A DNA stretch of 64,000 nucleotides from positions 1,674,001 to 1,738,000 of the forward strand of contig JAHYIO010000039.1 of the NCBI GenBank assembly GCA_020543525.1, written 5' to 3'. Position 1 is the stretch's first letter; each line of letters opens with the position of its first letter. The translations under genes and the position numbers were made by a program. Origin of the DNA: Coriolopsis trogii. Taxonomy: Eukaryota > Basidiomycota > Agaricomycetes > Polyporales > Polyporaceae. This document shows positions 1 to 12,252 of the stretch, piece after piece. Under the pieces are notes generated by a model that searched no databases, was not told the DNA's origin, and saw only the letters and a list, made by a program, of their open reading frames with translations.

Positions 1-456
1 TCTTGTTCGAGTTCAAGGACAACGCGGGTCAGATATTTACTCTGCGCTGCAGCGCAGAAGACTTCCTCTCGAGCCCCTGGCACACCGAAAGCGAGCCAGC
101 ACGCACCTACTCGCTGTTCCAAGCGCCTGAGGACGAGACCGACACGACTCTTTGGGTGCTCGGTGTGGTACGTACCGCGCCATGCTCCCCTCGTCGTTCT
201 CCACAGTCAAGGCTGACGTCTCCGTTTCCCCTTGCAGAACTTCTTCTGGGTCGCGATGCTCAAGCTCAAAGCAGAGCATCGTGGCCATCGTCCGTCGTCC
301 ACCTCGAACCCCACCATGCAGCTCGCGCCCCAGAGGGTCGTGCAGGATGGGAGGAAGGTCGGAGAAGCGTACGATCTTGAATTCCTGAAGGACATGCCCC
401 CAAGGCTCGCATCGAGGGTATTGGGGCAGCCGGAACTGTGTCCGCCTCCGGTCTGA
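1..456 (+). CDS. Aspartic-protease-like protein, copy C, 3' end only
   Basis: This is the last part of a gene whose 5' end lies outside the window. The visible exons are about 3-167 and 238-456, joined in phase 0 across an intron that starts GTACGT and ends CTTGCAG. The frame carries the same landmarks as the copies at 3754-6850 and 54361-59439: a stretch like FTLRCSAEDFLSSPW, then (W)VLGV, then NFFWVAMLKL, then a tail with QLAPQRV and QPEL. In pepsin-family (A1) proteases the ILG-x-x-F segment close to the C terminus is conserved, which fits the family call made on the fuller copies. The tail differs from the other two in its last residues. No break is visible in this part. Family assignment is inference; homology to the two other copies is seen directly. 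Confidence 0.7.
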
Positions 457-1270
457 CAGTCTGCCGAGCGCATGGCACGCCGCTGCCATATTTTGCCATC
501 ACTGGCACACATAGAGCACCTGTCCTCGAAGTTCTCGCAACTGTCACGTTCAGTATCGCTGTTGATACAAGTTGTCTGTCACTCCCCCCTCGCTGATGTA
601 CGTAGCGCAACCCGGATCCTGTACCTAGCATGGGCCTCATAGTAAATATACGCATCCCTCGCTCCATCACGTACTCGGAATCACGGCGCGCTTTACATAG
701 TGAGGTGGCACCCATCGGTATAGGACCTCGTCGGCCTGTAATTCATTGCAATTCGAGGGTCGTATGTGCGCGGACAGTGGTAGGCCTATGAAATCACATA
801 AGAGGTATGTTAACGGCGACAACAGTATGGACATTGTCGACGAGTTGAACCGCTGACCGGCCACCACGATGAATTGAGACGCGATGGATACACCTAGCAG
901 CTCAGGCGACGTGCAAAATACGGAGCGAAATCCGGCTGACGCTGTCAACCGAGACGAGAGGTTGTGCGCGAAGAGGATGTGCGGTTGCGTCTGCTATGCC
1001 GTGCGAAGGTCCGGCGTTCTCCTCAACTTCTCCTTCAAGCGAAGAGCAGGACGTGAGCTCATAAGAGACGTAACCACTAGTATACACCGCGTAAGCTAAT
1101 CCAATCAGTGATACAACAGGGTATATATCCGTGAACTTATCTGTGGAATTGACAAGCCACAGGTCAGCACGGAGTGACGAAAGAGTAGGGGAAAGCGTAC
1201 ACACAAATATGCGAGATATAGATCGACAGCCGCTCCACAACTACAAGCACAGAGGGAGCACTGACAGGCT
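457..1270. other. Intergenic, convergent gene ends
   Basis: This holds the 3' flanks of two convergent genes, the protease-like copy C and F-box copy 1. The only reading frames are short, overlap on both strands, and do not splice into anything recognisable. No repeat or RNA gene was seen. Confidence 0.5.
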
Positions 1271-3073
1271 TTACCATCGGAAGGGCAACATCTGCGATTC
1301 ACTATGAAAGGCACGGTGGGCTCAGCGCGGTCACCGTGTGCGAACGTAACAAACACTCACGGCTCCTGGTGCAGGTCGACGAGGAAACGGGGCATCGCGC
1401 ACCGTTTCGGGTGGAACTCGGCCCAGAAAGGCAATCTTTGGCCAAAGTAGAGCAAGGCGACATACTCCAGCTGGGGGCAGACCTGCATGATCCTGATGAT
1501 TTCCGTTCCCCGCCTCTTGAACGTTGGTAACCACGCTTTGAAGGCGTCCACGTAGTCGCGGCGGTACATACCGGGGTCGTCATGCATGTCCAGATGTAGG
1601 TACACCCTCCGGAGCGACTTCGCCTCGGCCAGGATCCGCGCTAGCTGGACCTGTTGTAAGAGCGGAGTGGGTGGTGAGTGAAATGCTAGTATAAGGCTTG
1701 GCAAAGACGTACATGCGCCACTGCTTCACTCCGATCGAGACGATAGCAATGGATCTCGAGGTTCGTGAGCTTTGGGAATTTGGATGCTACATGTTTGAGA
1801 AGAGCGTCGTCCGAACCTGCCGTCTCCGCTCTGTAGACGAGTTCGAGGCTCGTGAGCTGTGGTAGAGCCATGCGCTGGAGGATCGACAGGCATTCCTCTG
1901 GGGACAAGAGGGGAGTGCCCCAGCTACTGCCCAATCGCTTCCCGAATAACTTGTGGTAATATCGCGGGAAGTCACGGAGAGAGAGGTGCGTGAGGGACGT
2001 GGTGTCAATCGAGAAAACCGCGTCGTTTTGATTCGGATATGAGAGGGTGAGGGATCGTAACCCACAGAGAATGTTAGACGGAGTAGGGTTGTCGCCAAGA
2101 ATGGGAGTTCGAAGCTCGTGATCCACCAAGGGCTGCACTTGAATTGAAAGCTTGCGCAAGTCAGGAAGTGAGGAAAGGAAGATGGGGAGTTGCTCGACCT
2201 CGGCCATGGTCCTGTAGGCCCCACAGAAAGCGAGCTCCCGAAGATGCGGCCAGGACATGTTCGCCATGATCTGTAACGGCGCCGACTCGACTGGAAGTGT
2301 CAGACGCTCTACGGAGCCGTTCAGCCTCTTGACGAGAGATGCTATGGTGCTCGCTTCGCGGGACAGCACCTTGCTGAAGTCGTATGGACCTTGGTAACTG
2401 GCCAGCTCCGCCCCCATGTCTCGCCACACTGGCGGGACATACGTAAAGTTCGAGATGTGTATTGGTATAGTCGACAGCTCCTCCTCTGGATAAGGTTGGG
2501 TATCACGCAACCCGGTCACTCCTCCGAATTTCAAGGAAAAGATACGCGGTCGGGTGAGGCATGTTTTGAGGAGCTGCCACGACACACAGCCACCGGTTTC
2601 GAAGATCACTGTAGTAAGCAATGGGAGACTGTCGAACCAGTCTGGTAAATTCTGGGGGAAATCTTCACTAAATATACTTCCAGGCATGCTGAAACATCTG
2701 TCCGGAGTTACTACATGTAAATCATCGATGCATGCTAAGTTGCTCACCTGATGAAGGGACGGATTGCAGGCGGTGGAAAGCGGTGACGATACAGTCGACA
2801 GCGGAGAAACAAGATGGGGGAAGCGAGTCTTCGAAGGGTGTGCGAGCACACAGAAAGTGCCTTGAGATCGCGATGCGTAAGTACATCCAACGCAATCAGA
2901 CGGAAAACATCCGCATTGAGAGTCTCAAGGCTGAAGAACAGCGTGAGCGTCAACCGGTGAAGATGCACGGAAATGAAATGAAGAGACTGACGTGGAACGC
3001 ATGTGTCTCCGCCGGCGGGATCAACAATGAGTTCTTCTCTGTGTTTTGTCTTCCTTCTACGGGGCGAGCCCAT
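1271..3073 (-). CDS. F-box/leucine-rich protein, copy 1
   Basis: The start at 3073 (MGSPRRRK) is chosen because the two other copies start with MG(T/S) at the same place. An F-box lies near the N terminus (LNADVFRLIALDVL then LKALSVCSHTLRRLASPILF). A long LRR-like region follows, with repeated leucine-rich segments such as LRELAFCGAYR, LRKLSIQVQPL and LTSLELVYR. The coding sequence is split into about four exons and ends in a tiny last exon encoding ESQMLPFRW and a stop at 1271-1273, an ending shared with the other two copies. F-box proteins bring substrates to SCF ubiquitin ligases through Skp1; the substrate cannot be told from sequence. It is tail to tail with a protease-like copy on its left and lies 3' of the protease-like copy on its right. 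It appears intact. Confidence 0.8.
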
Positions 3074-3753
3074 GGGATGGCAAAGAAAAGGAGAGAAGTG
3101 AGGGTAGACTGTCAGTGGGTAGTGTGAACGTTCATGCCACCATGACCACCGGGCCGAAGGCCTTGCTGACTAAGCACAAGAACTATGAACAATAAACACT
3201 GACATCACCCTCATTCCGAGTCTCGCCTTGTCTTGTGTGTGACTCTCTCTGAAGATCGCCTGTATCTTGCGTTCGTGGACGGATCGCTGTGTGCGAGAGC
3301 TCGTGTCGAACGCGCATATGCTAGTAGTTGCTACTGACGTCGACTGAGCATGGTAGACACATGCAGTATGCGACCAACTTTTCGAAGACAGGCAAACACA
3401 ACCCTGTCAAGACGCCGATTTTTGCGGTGCCTACCTCCACAATCTGACGGAGGCTTAAGACCACGCAGCGCACTTGTGAGCAGTGTTCGCCCTGAAGATG
3501 TTGTGGGTGTGCGCGAAAACGCCTCTGGTGCTGTAATCACAGGTGGAGACTCGGAGGTACTCGTGGGAAGGCAACCCTCGCTCGACGCTCTACAGGTGTA
3601 CGAGACGAAGCAAATCTATGATCATTGTGCCCATTGAGATTAGAACGCTGCGAGTCTAGCTAGCTACCGAGAGCATACAGCGTTTACGTGAAGCCATTGG
3701 ATTGGGGTATATAGTATGAAACAAAACATGTTTTTGAACGGAACGGAAATCCC
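3074..3753. other. Intergenic between F-box copy 1 and protease-like copy A
   Basis: No gene is recognised. It contains the 5' flank of F-box copy 1. A segment at about 3690-3720 (ATTGGATTGGGGTATATAGT) also occurs just after the stop of the copy at 54361-59439, so the 3' flank of the protease-like genes was duplicated with the coding part. Confidence 0.5.
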
Positions 3754-6700
3754 TCATCCTGCAAGCTCCGGCTGCTCGCGAAACAACGCCTGTAGTCGGG
3801 GTGGCAAATCGAACGGAATCTTGAGGTCTCGGGGACCACCCAGGACCTTGCTGTCGAGCAACACTCGCTGAGGCGCAAGTTGGACGGTGGGTCCGAGTCC
3901 TCTGGGCTCTTCAGCCTTCAGAGGACCACCAGGCATCTCTGTCGACAGCTTGACCATCGCGACCCAGAAAAAGTTCTTCGCAAGTATAAAGCGCATCAGA
4001 CCTTTCACTCGGGCCACACACAGGATCGTACACACTCACCATTCCCAAAATATATTGATTTCTTGGCATATTGGGGAGACTATCCGGCCCGACGAGCTGG
4101 GTCAAGTGGTACGTGCGTCTGACAGTTGGCCTGGGGGGTATAGCGCTATAGGCGAGATGATTGGATGTGTCCGAGGCGAAGTCGTTCGCCGTGGCATCGG
4201 AGGGATTTGCTGTGCTATAAAATTCCTTGATTAGGGCGTCCAGGAAATCGTCCGCATTGGAGACTCCATCGTCTAAGTCAAGGTCAGCTTGTAGATCCGC
4301 GGGCGGGCAGTCAGCCTCGCCCAGCTCTGGCTCGAGCGGCTCGTCCACCTCGTGGGTCCAAGGGCTCGTGAGGAAATCTTGTGCTGCGCAGCGCAGAGTG
4401 AAGTCCTGACCATTCGCATCGCAAAAATTGAAGAGGATGTCATGGTTCGAGAAGTCAATCTGATGGAGTAGTCTCCCGTTGTTCGTAGGCTTCGTGTGGA
4501 ACCAGGACTCTGAAATCTCTCTGATGATGTAGTCCGGCAGAACGCTGCATACTGAGCCTGAAACAGAGCGGGAATTGACGTCATGGACCTCAATGCGAGT
4601 CCAATTGAGGAGAATACGCACCAGTATCAAGAACTACTTGAATCCCATGTGCGGAATTCGGCCATGATGTGTCAATGGTGATGGGAGTCCAGTCGGACTC
4701 GGCTAGGCTGTCGCGGGGAGGATCAGGTTTGTTGGGCTTCAGCAATGTCATCGACTTCAGTTCTAGTCTCCACTGGTCATAGCAGTTCTCCTGGGGATGG
4801 CGTAAGACCTCCAGCGGTGGACTGAATGTGGGAACATAGATCTTGTCATCGAAAAGCACGCCGCATGGCGAACCCAGTCCGTAGTACAAATGACTGCGCC
4901 TATAAAACTTGTCGGTTTAAATGATCAGGTACGTGCCCTCAAGAATAACGTACGTTCGTCCATCCACGGGGTACTCAGCCCGAAGGTCTGGTACCAAGAG
5001 GCGGATAGTGAGCTGGGAAGGCTGTTGTGCATCGCCACTTTGGGTCAGAAGACTAGTAAAATGCACAAGTGGGATCAGTAGCGACTGACCGTTTCTACCT
5101 TCGGAGTGCCGTTGGTTAAGATGTCGAAGAAAGTCTAAGATACATGTCAATAAGTACAACAATGTGTGTATGATGATTCCATGGAGCCTACCAGCCGATC
5201 GTCAGCTCCAACATCTGTCCAAGGATGTCTGACCCTACGAACCCGGCATACGTGAACTGGCGTGCAAAGGGTACGATAATGCCTACCCTGGGATAGCGAG
5301 ACCGAGGTTCCCATCCGTAAGTTGATGGGCGAGGTCTTCGGTCGTAGCAGTAGCCAGTACTCGTGGAAACTCCAGGTAGGTCGTATTGTTGTCGTGGTCG
5401 TTCTTGCGCCAATCCCAGGAAGGTGCGCAGAAAGGTAGATCGAGATCGGACCAGCGATTCAGGCCTAGTGCATCAAGGTAAGCGTGTACAGCAGTAGAAC
5501 TAGGAGTAACCTCCCGGACTCACGCAGCTGTGTACCATCGACATACCCATGCGGCACGCTGTCGGCGAGGTGCTCGAGCGCACCCAGAGGAATGACCGCA
5601 CGGTCTTTATGTTGTTGGCTGGGGTCTTTCTCCGTGTCCGGCCACGGGCAAAAATCTTCTACATTGCTCCCGTCTTTTCCTCCGGGGATCTGTAGAAAGT
5701 CCTGCGCAAAAAACCAGCTATGACAACGATTGGGTCAATATCCACACGGTGTAGCACGGAAGACTGGAGACAAGATGCTCACAAACCCCAATCCGCTAGC
5801 AGTCATGGCGTGAACAAGTCAGATAATGTGCGTGCCGTTGTATCGTGATTGATCTCACCTGAGTCAATGCTCACGTAGTAGTATGAATCTCCGAAAGGGA
5901 ACAAGTCCCCATGTTGCGAACGCGATGGACACAGCCTCTGTGGAGATATGTCAACGAGAATTATGACAAGTACCGGAACATCCACCGACCAACGGTAATG
6001 TATAGAACACATCTGTATTGACAATTGCAAGTTAGCGAACTGGGTAGGGAAGATATAAGAGAAACGGACAATCAGACATGGCTACTCCTGAATCAGAAGC
6101 GACGTAGCCAAGTGGAACCAGCGACTTCAATTCAGATGTTTTGATGCCTCCTTGCAGCTGCAGCGTCTGAATATATGTATCACGAGCCGACTGAGAGGCA
6201 GGAGCGCGGCAGCAGGCGGAAAGGATACGCCGATGACCCGCGTTACTGCGGGGGACCCCGGTCGCACATCGTGGCATCTGCGAACCATTGTTCTATGAGT
6301 ATCGCCTACGTCAAAATTGGGAATAGAGAGGCAGAGCGTACAACATAAGAGTAACGCGGCGGATGCACTGCCCTCGTCGGCCTCCTGGCGGCACACTGCA
6401 ACAAGCTGGAGATGATGGCCTCCATATCCTCGCGGACTCTGACCCGGCGGCCATCGTCATTCGACTCAGCGTCAATGTCAGCTGGTAGAGGTCGTTTGAC
6501 AGACGATCGCGCGTCAAAGACTGCGGCGAGCCCCGGTGCGCTGGAGGGAGTGGCCAGTTCTCCATCGACAACCATGGGGTCTTCGACCTCAGTTGTGCAT
6601 GATGTTGACGCATCTGCATCACACTGCGTTGTGTCTGTCAACAGGGGCTCTGTTGGAAGTGGGGGCTCTGGACGAGCTTGGCTATTCAACCGATTATAGC

Positions 6701-6850
6701 GCCGTACGCTAACCTGCATTCACGAGGATGAGCAGAGAAGTTAAGAAAACACTCAGATAGACGGACCACGCATGCAGTGTGGAATTGTCGCAGACTGCGC
6801 TCTCGAAATACGGGGTCTTTGAGGGGGAAGTATTGGCCGTCACCGGGCAT
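3754..6850 (-). CDS. Pepsin-like (A1-type) aspartic-protease-like protein, copy A
   Basis: A many-exon gene starting MPGDGQYFPLKDP at 6850 and ending REQPELAG and stop at 3754. The start is supported by near identity with the copy at 54361. The N-terminal third is low-complexity, with KRPLPADI and an acidic stretch. A pepsin-like two-lobe region follows: YYYVSID and a short exon, then FFAQDF; TDGNLGLAIPG like the DGILGLG turn of the first lobe; YDQWRLELKSMTLL like the strand before the second active site; VVLDTG then SVCSVLPD; and finally ILGM-NFFWVAMVKL. These landmarks occur in A1 order. With the best splice model the first active-site triad reads D-W-G instead of D-[ST]-G, so activity is doubtful. 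No signal peptide is evident at the N terminus. A1 membership is inferred from motif order, not from a search. Confidence 0.6.
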
Positions 6851-7691
6851 GCTGTCAGGGAAGGAGAGTGATGGCTCTAGTAAGTGGAGCTCGGGAGTGT
6901 CGGATGTATTGTTGCGGTCGGGGTGACCGCGAGCGGCATATAAATAGTCTCGGAGACCATTGCAAGAGGCTGGGATGTAACAATAAACACCCCAACCGGC
7001 GCATCATGACTTTCTGAGGAATAAGAGTCATGCATGCTGGTTACACAGAAAAAGGTTGAGAACATACCTGCTGGACGGTACTGATGTTGAAGCCACACGC
7101 ATAGTGCTCAGGCCGGCCAGATACGCAGATTGGTGATGCACCACATTGAAGTTGCATCATGATGGCTTCTGACGGTAGGGCCAAACCAGGGAGAACAACA
7201 GATGTGATTCCACAATCCCCTTGGGTACATATCGCAGCAAGATCTCATGTGATTGGAAGTTCTGGATTCAGGGCGAGATACAAAAGAGATGTTGTCATGA
7301 GACAACTTGAACAAGAGAGACGTGCGATTGGCATTCAAGTGATTGCCAAGTACTCGAGTCCATCCTCCTGACCGTCAGAGTACTCCCGCCTTTGTTGTCT
7401 CGGCTCGAGAGTAACGACGGTGTCATTGTTTTTCTGGCCTGGTTCGTTGCATGAGCGCATGTCGAACAAGGAGTCAAGGGTGAAAGCGTTGCTGGATGCA
7501 GAGATCCGACATGCGTGGGCGCCCATGAGGCTGCTGACAAAGCTCAGGAATGGCCCGGTGGTCGAACCTGACTTGAAGATGAACTTGAAGTTGAATGTTG
7601 CTGGGAAAGCCATTGTGTGCGACAAGCACACCCCCGTCCCCATGCTCCCCACTAACAGAGCCCTCGCGTCTCTCTTCCTCTTCGTCGCGCC
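6851..7691. other. Intergenic between divergent protease-like copy A and F-box copy 2
   Basis: A shared 5' region of two divergent genes. The only reading frames are short; an upstream frame at about 7640-7691 (MLPTNRALASLFLF) is conserved before F-box copy 3 too, and a trace of it lies before copy 1. It is therefore duplicated leader sequence or an upstream ORF rather than a separate gene. Confidence 0.45.
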
Positions 7692-9593
7692 ATGGGCACG
7701 CCCCCGGGTAGAGAGAAGACGTACTCCCCAGGATCATTCACTGCTACCGCCACCGGAGACACATCCATCCGAGCAACGTTCACAACGGCAAACAGAAGCA
7801 GATTCGCTGGCCACAGAACAACCGCGCAGACATTCTGGTAGCTCCAACTTGTCTACATCATGTGGAAAGACATCAACTTCGTCAGTCTCCTCGTTTACGT
7901 GTATCTTCACAGGTTGACGCGATCCCCTCAGCCTCGAGACTCTGAATGCGGATGTTTTCCGACTGATTGCTCTAGAGCTACTATTACACCGTGATCTCAA
8001 GCCGCTTGCCTTGTGCTCGCGGACCCTTCGGAATCTCGCGTCTCCCGTCCTGTTTTCTCGCTGTCGACTGCGGCGTCAACTTGTTCCACAACTTGCTATT
8101 CGCCCCTTCGTCCGGTGAGGATTATGATGCTCCATCGATCATTGGCATGTAGTGACTCTGCTTAGATATCTAAGCATACCTGGCGATATAGTTTATGAAG
8201 AATACGCCCAAGATCTACCAGATTTGATCGACAGTTTCCCCTCGCTTATTGCAGTCATCTTCGAGAACGGTGGCTGCGTGCCATGGCAGCTCCTCAAACC
8301 ATGCCTCATCCGACCGCGTATCTTCTCCTTAACATTTGGAGGAGTGACCGAATTGCATGATACGAAACCTTATCCAGAGGAGGAGCTGTCGGATATATCG
8401 ATACACCTCTCGAACTTCACGTATGTCTCGCCAGAGTGGCGCGATATTGGGGCGGAGCTGGCGAGCTACCAAGGTCCATACGACCTCAGCAAGGTGCTCT
8501 CCCGCGAAGCAACGAATGTAACAGCGCTCGTCAAGAGGCTGAACGACTCTGTGGAGCGTTTGACACTTCCAGTCGAGTCGGCACCGTTGCAGGCTATGGC
8601 GGACATGCCCTGGCCACTTCTCCGGGAGCTCGAGTTCTGCGGGGTGTACAGAACTATGTCCCAGGTCGAACAACTCCCCATCTTCCTTTCCTCACTCTCT
8701 ACCATGCGGAAGCTTTCACTCAAAATTCGACCACTGGTGAACCCTGATCTTCGAGCTCCCATCCTTGGCGACAACCCTGCTCCGTCGAACGTCCTTCGCG
8801 GGTTGCGATCTCTAACCCTCACATACCCAGATCCCAACGATGCAATCTTCTCGATTGACACCACGTCCCTCACGCATCTCTCTCTCCGTGACTACCCGCG
8901 ATATTACCACAAGGTCTTTGGGAAGCGCTTCAATCGCGATTGGGGATCTCCCCTCTTGTCGCCAGAAGAATGCCTGTTGATCGTACAGCGGATGGCTCTA
9001 CCACAGCTTACGAACCTCGAGCTCGTCTACAGAGCCGAAACGGCGGGTTCGGATGATGCTCTCCTCAATTATGTCGCGTCCAAATTCCCGAAACTTACGC
9101 ACCTTGAGATCCATCGCTACCGCGTCGACCGGAGTGAGGTCGTGTCGCACGTACGTATTTGCCAAGTCTTATACTAGTATTTCACTCACCACCCACTCCG
9201 CTCTTACCACAGGTCCAGATAGCGATTATTTTGGCTCAGGCGAAGTCGCTCCGGAGGGTGTACCTGCATCTCGACATGCACGACGACCCCGGCCTGTACC
9301 GCCGCGACTATCTGACCGTCTTCAAGACATGGCTTCCTATTTTCAAGAAGCGGGGCACGCAGATCATCAAAGTTATGCAGGTCTGCCCTCAACTAGAGTA
9401 CGTCGCCCTGCTATACTTTGGCCAGAGGTCACCGTTCTGGGCCGAGTTCCATCCAAAACGGTGTGCGATGCCCCGATTCCTCGTCGACCTGCAACAGGAA
9501 CCGTAAGTGTTTGTCCCGTCCACATACCGTGGCCGCGCTGGGCTCACACCTGCCTTTCATAGGGAATCGCAGTTATTGCCTTTCCGATGGTGA
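7692..9593 (+). CDS. F-box/leucine-rich protein, copy 2
   Basis: The start ATGGGCACG at 7692 matches the MG(S/T) start of the other copies. The first exon ends QTF, and after an intron with donor GTAGCT the F-box follows (LETLNADVFRLIALELL, LKPLALCSRTLRNLASP). The main exon begins at about 8166 (RYLSIPGDIVYEEY) and runs through leucine-rich segments (LRELEFCGVYR, LTNLELVYRAE). After another intron come AIILAQAKSLRRVYLHLDMH and MPRFLVDLQQEP. The last exon encodes ESQLLPFRW and stops at 9591-9593. All junctions keep the frame and no stop is seen, so the gene looks functional. The role is inferred to be an SCF substrate adaptor. It is the only copy of the three on the plus strand. Confidence 0.8.
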
Positions 9594-10129
9594 AGCCTGT
9601 CGCTACCACGTTTGTGCTTGTGGAGCGGCTGCCGATACATACTGTACATGATCATCTTTGATTACGATTTTTGCCTTCGTACCCTCAGGCTTTCCCTGCT
9701 CACCTCAGGGCCATCAACTGTGACAAACAACCCCCACGCCATCTCCTCTATTGAATCACTGTCGGATGCATGACGGACTCATGCGGTGTATAGTAGTTAT
9801 GCTCCTCATATGACTTCACGTCCTCGTCGTTGCCTGACCGAGAATCCGAGGGAAATGGCGAACCTCGTCATTCGTCTTGGGGCTTGACAACACTTGCGCC
9901 CATGCAAGGGGACTCACTACAACGTGCTAGCCGGACGGTGGCGCGACTCATCGACGGTAGGTTTATCAGATGCGCATCGGACCGACGATTCAGGGGATCG
10001 CGAACGACACGTCAGATGCATTGAACCGACCCTCGACGAGTCATACACTACAGGTATTCTGCACATTGGCATGTGGCTCCGCTCAAAAGGCGCATATCAA
10101 AGTAAGGTACAGACGTCCGGCATTCTCTC
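9594..10129. other. Intergenic, convergent gene ends
   Basis: This lies between the 3' ends of F-box copy 2 and the first HET gene. No convincing coding, RNA or repeat feature was seen. Confidence 0.5.
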
Positions 10130-12252
10130 CTACGAGACGTAGGGAGGCGGGGCATCTTCCTCAGGAACCGATTCATGTGCTACGAGGTCTGCCAATCCAG
10201 TACGTTGCGCTGTCGAGGGGGGCGGTACATGAAGGTCCAGTTCCAGACCATACTTCACTACGTCGCCAAAAGCGTAGATCCGAGCAACCGTAGCGTGCAG
10301 CTGCACAACATTGCCCGCTGTATCGAGCAACTCGTACATCGCGGCATGGCGATCTCCTCCCGCCGCGGTGAGGTTCGTCCGCGTCGATGTGGGCACGACT
10401 TGACCTGCAGCGGCGAATGGCACGGAGGTGACGGGCGTCTGGTGGTGAACATGCAATTGGAAGCGTGGAAGGGAGCCGGGCGTGGCTACGACGTCGATAG
10501 TGATCCATAGCTCGATGCCTCGGTGGGCGTAGGAACAGAGGTCAAATCCCCAACGTTCTGGCGGCTCACTATACACATCGTCAGTGCGCCGGGAAACCGA
10601 GTATCCATAGCGCTCCAACAACAGGCGACACCGTTCGTAGAGAACGAGGTCGAAAGAGGATGTGGCACCGCCGTCGACTCTCCGCGGCACGCTAGACAGG
10701 ATACCCTCTGACGACCGGTGGCGTATCAGCACATCGACGACGGCGACCCTGTGCTTCAAGATTTTCAACCTCGACATGCGCCATAGGCGTGCCCAGTTAG
10801 GTAGTGCGACGTTGGCGCTGATAGTGACGACATATTCGTGTCGCAAGTGCGCTTGGGTTGAGTGTATAGCTGTCCGGTGTGCGCGTGTCTACACCCGAGG
10901 ATGGCGATGCAGTCTGCTCTGTAGATCCACCCCCTCTGTTCGACTTGTAGTCCTAAGATGACGGGTAAACGAGCACGTATCCCGTACGGTGTGATGGCAA
11001 ACTCGGGAGGAGGCGTGTCGACAGGGAGGCCTATGGCGGCGAAGAATTCGCTGTGCCGAATCGCGATCACTGAGGCGGAGTGTGAGAAGTGCCGTGGTGA
11101 GCTCGCGAGCATCTGTAGCCCGTCTTGATTCGTGTCGGGTTTGCGTATCTCTTCTTGCAGTTGTATGCTGATGTCCGTGATGTCGATTCCCCAGGCGAAG
11201 ATACTGTGGTCCGGGAGGGATTGGAAAATCTCCTGTTGTAGGCGTTTGAATGCATGCCGTCCTTCTCCATATACTGTAGGCATGTGGACGCCAAAGATTC
11301 CCATAAGGGAGTACGCTTCGTCTTCGACCCGAGTGGTCTCTCGCCTGGAGGCCCACCACATTCGGCGAGCCGCGCTGACCGAGAAGACTAAGGACGGGTT
11401 CTCAAGGACTTCGCGATCGATACCGGTGACGGTCTGAACGACGTCGACCAACGATGACTTGGTACCGATGGGGCGCCATGCACGGGAGAGGAACACGAGA
11501 GAGTCGGGGGCTATGAGTTCCTGCAACGTCCAGCCACGGGTGTGCCATCTGCTGCTCCGAAACTGTGAGGTGGGCGAGAATGGGTCGTCGCTGTCGTCAA
11601 CATCGGCCAAATGGACATAGCATACGTCCGCGAAACGATACCAACGATACATCGAATTGATCGCCTCCCCGAGTTCCGCGCTGCTGGACTTGTCGATGCA
11701 GCACGAGTCTATCCACAGATAACGGTATCCGTCGGCATGCGCGACGGCGCAGGCGGCACGGACTTTCCTACTGATGCGGGGATCGTCCAAAACCTGGAAA
11801 GTCTGAGGTACTGCAGTAGATACCGTGGGTATGGATGCGGCGGTTGCGAGAGTTGTGGGCAAGTGTGTGTTGCGCATGAGTAGGGCGGGTACAAGTGTCT
11901 TCATGCCTCTGGTCTGTATTTTACGACGAATCGTGTGCAGCAGCGTCCGCGATCGTCCCTTCAGGAGTGTCTTTGTCTCCTCGAGCCAGGCGAAGGATGG
12001 ACCTAACGAGTCCGAAACAGGATCTGTACTGTGGGGACTGGGGCAACTTATGTGTGGGGAAGATCCATGGCGTGTCCGGCATGACTCTGGGGGTATCTCA
12101 CCGACAGGGTTTCGCGAGTTGTGGATGTTCAGGAGATCCTGGTAGGACTGCTCTCCGCTCCGAGACCACACATGCGACAGAATGGCGTAGCGCTCCTTGG
12201 AGGGGTCATCCACCCAACGGAATTCGCCTGTTTCCGAGTCCAGCAAGCGCAT
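10130..12252 (-). CDS. HET-domain protein 1, with a long insertion in the domain
   Basis: The HET (heterokaryon incompatibility) domain starts at the N terminus: MRLLDSETGEF, then YAILSHVW at residues 22-29, then YLWIDSCCIDK near residue 180, AINSMYRWY, RGWTLQELIAP and AYSLMGIFGVHMPTVYGEG. In fungi such proteins trigger cell death during non-self recognition; that is family knowledge, not shown here. About 150 residues separate the first two core motifs, against 47-48 in the two other HET genes of the window, and the extra part is open in frame. The C-terminal region is joined by a 41-nt intron (about 10852-10892), giving roughly 693 residues ending PPPYVS. The C-terminal half has no recognised domain. 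HET genes also lie at 16520-18499 and 39795-41692. Confidence 0.88.
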
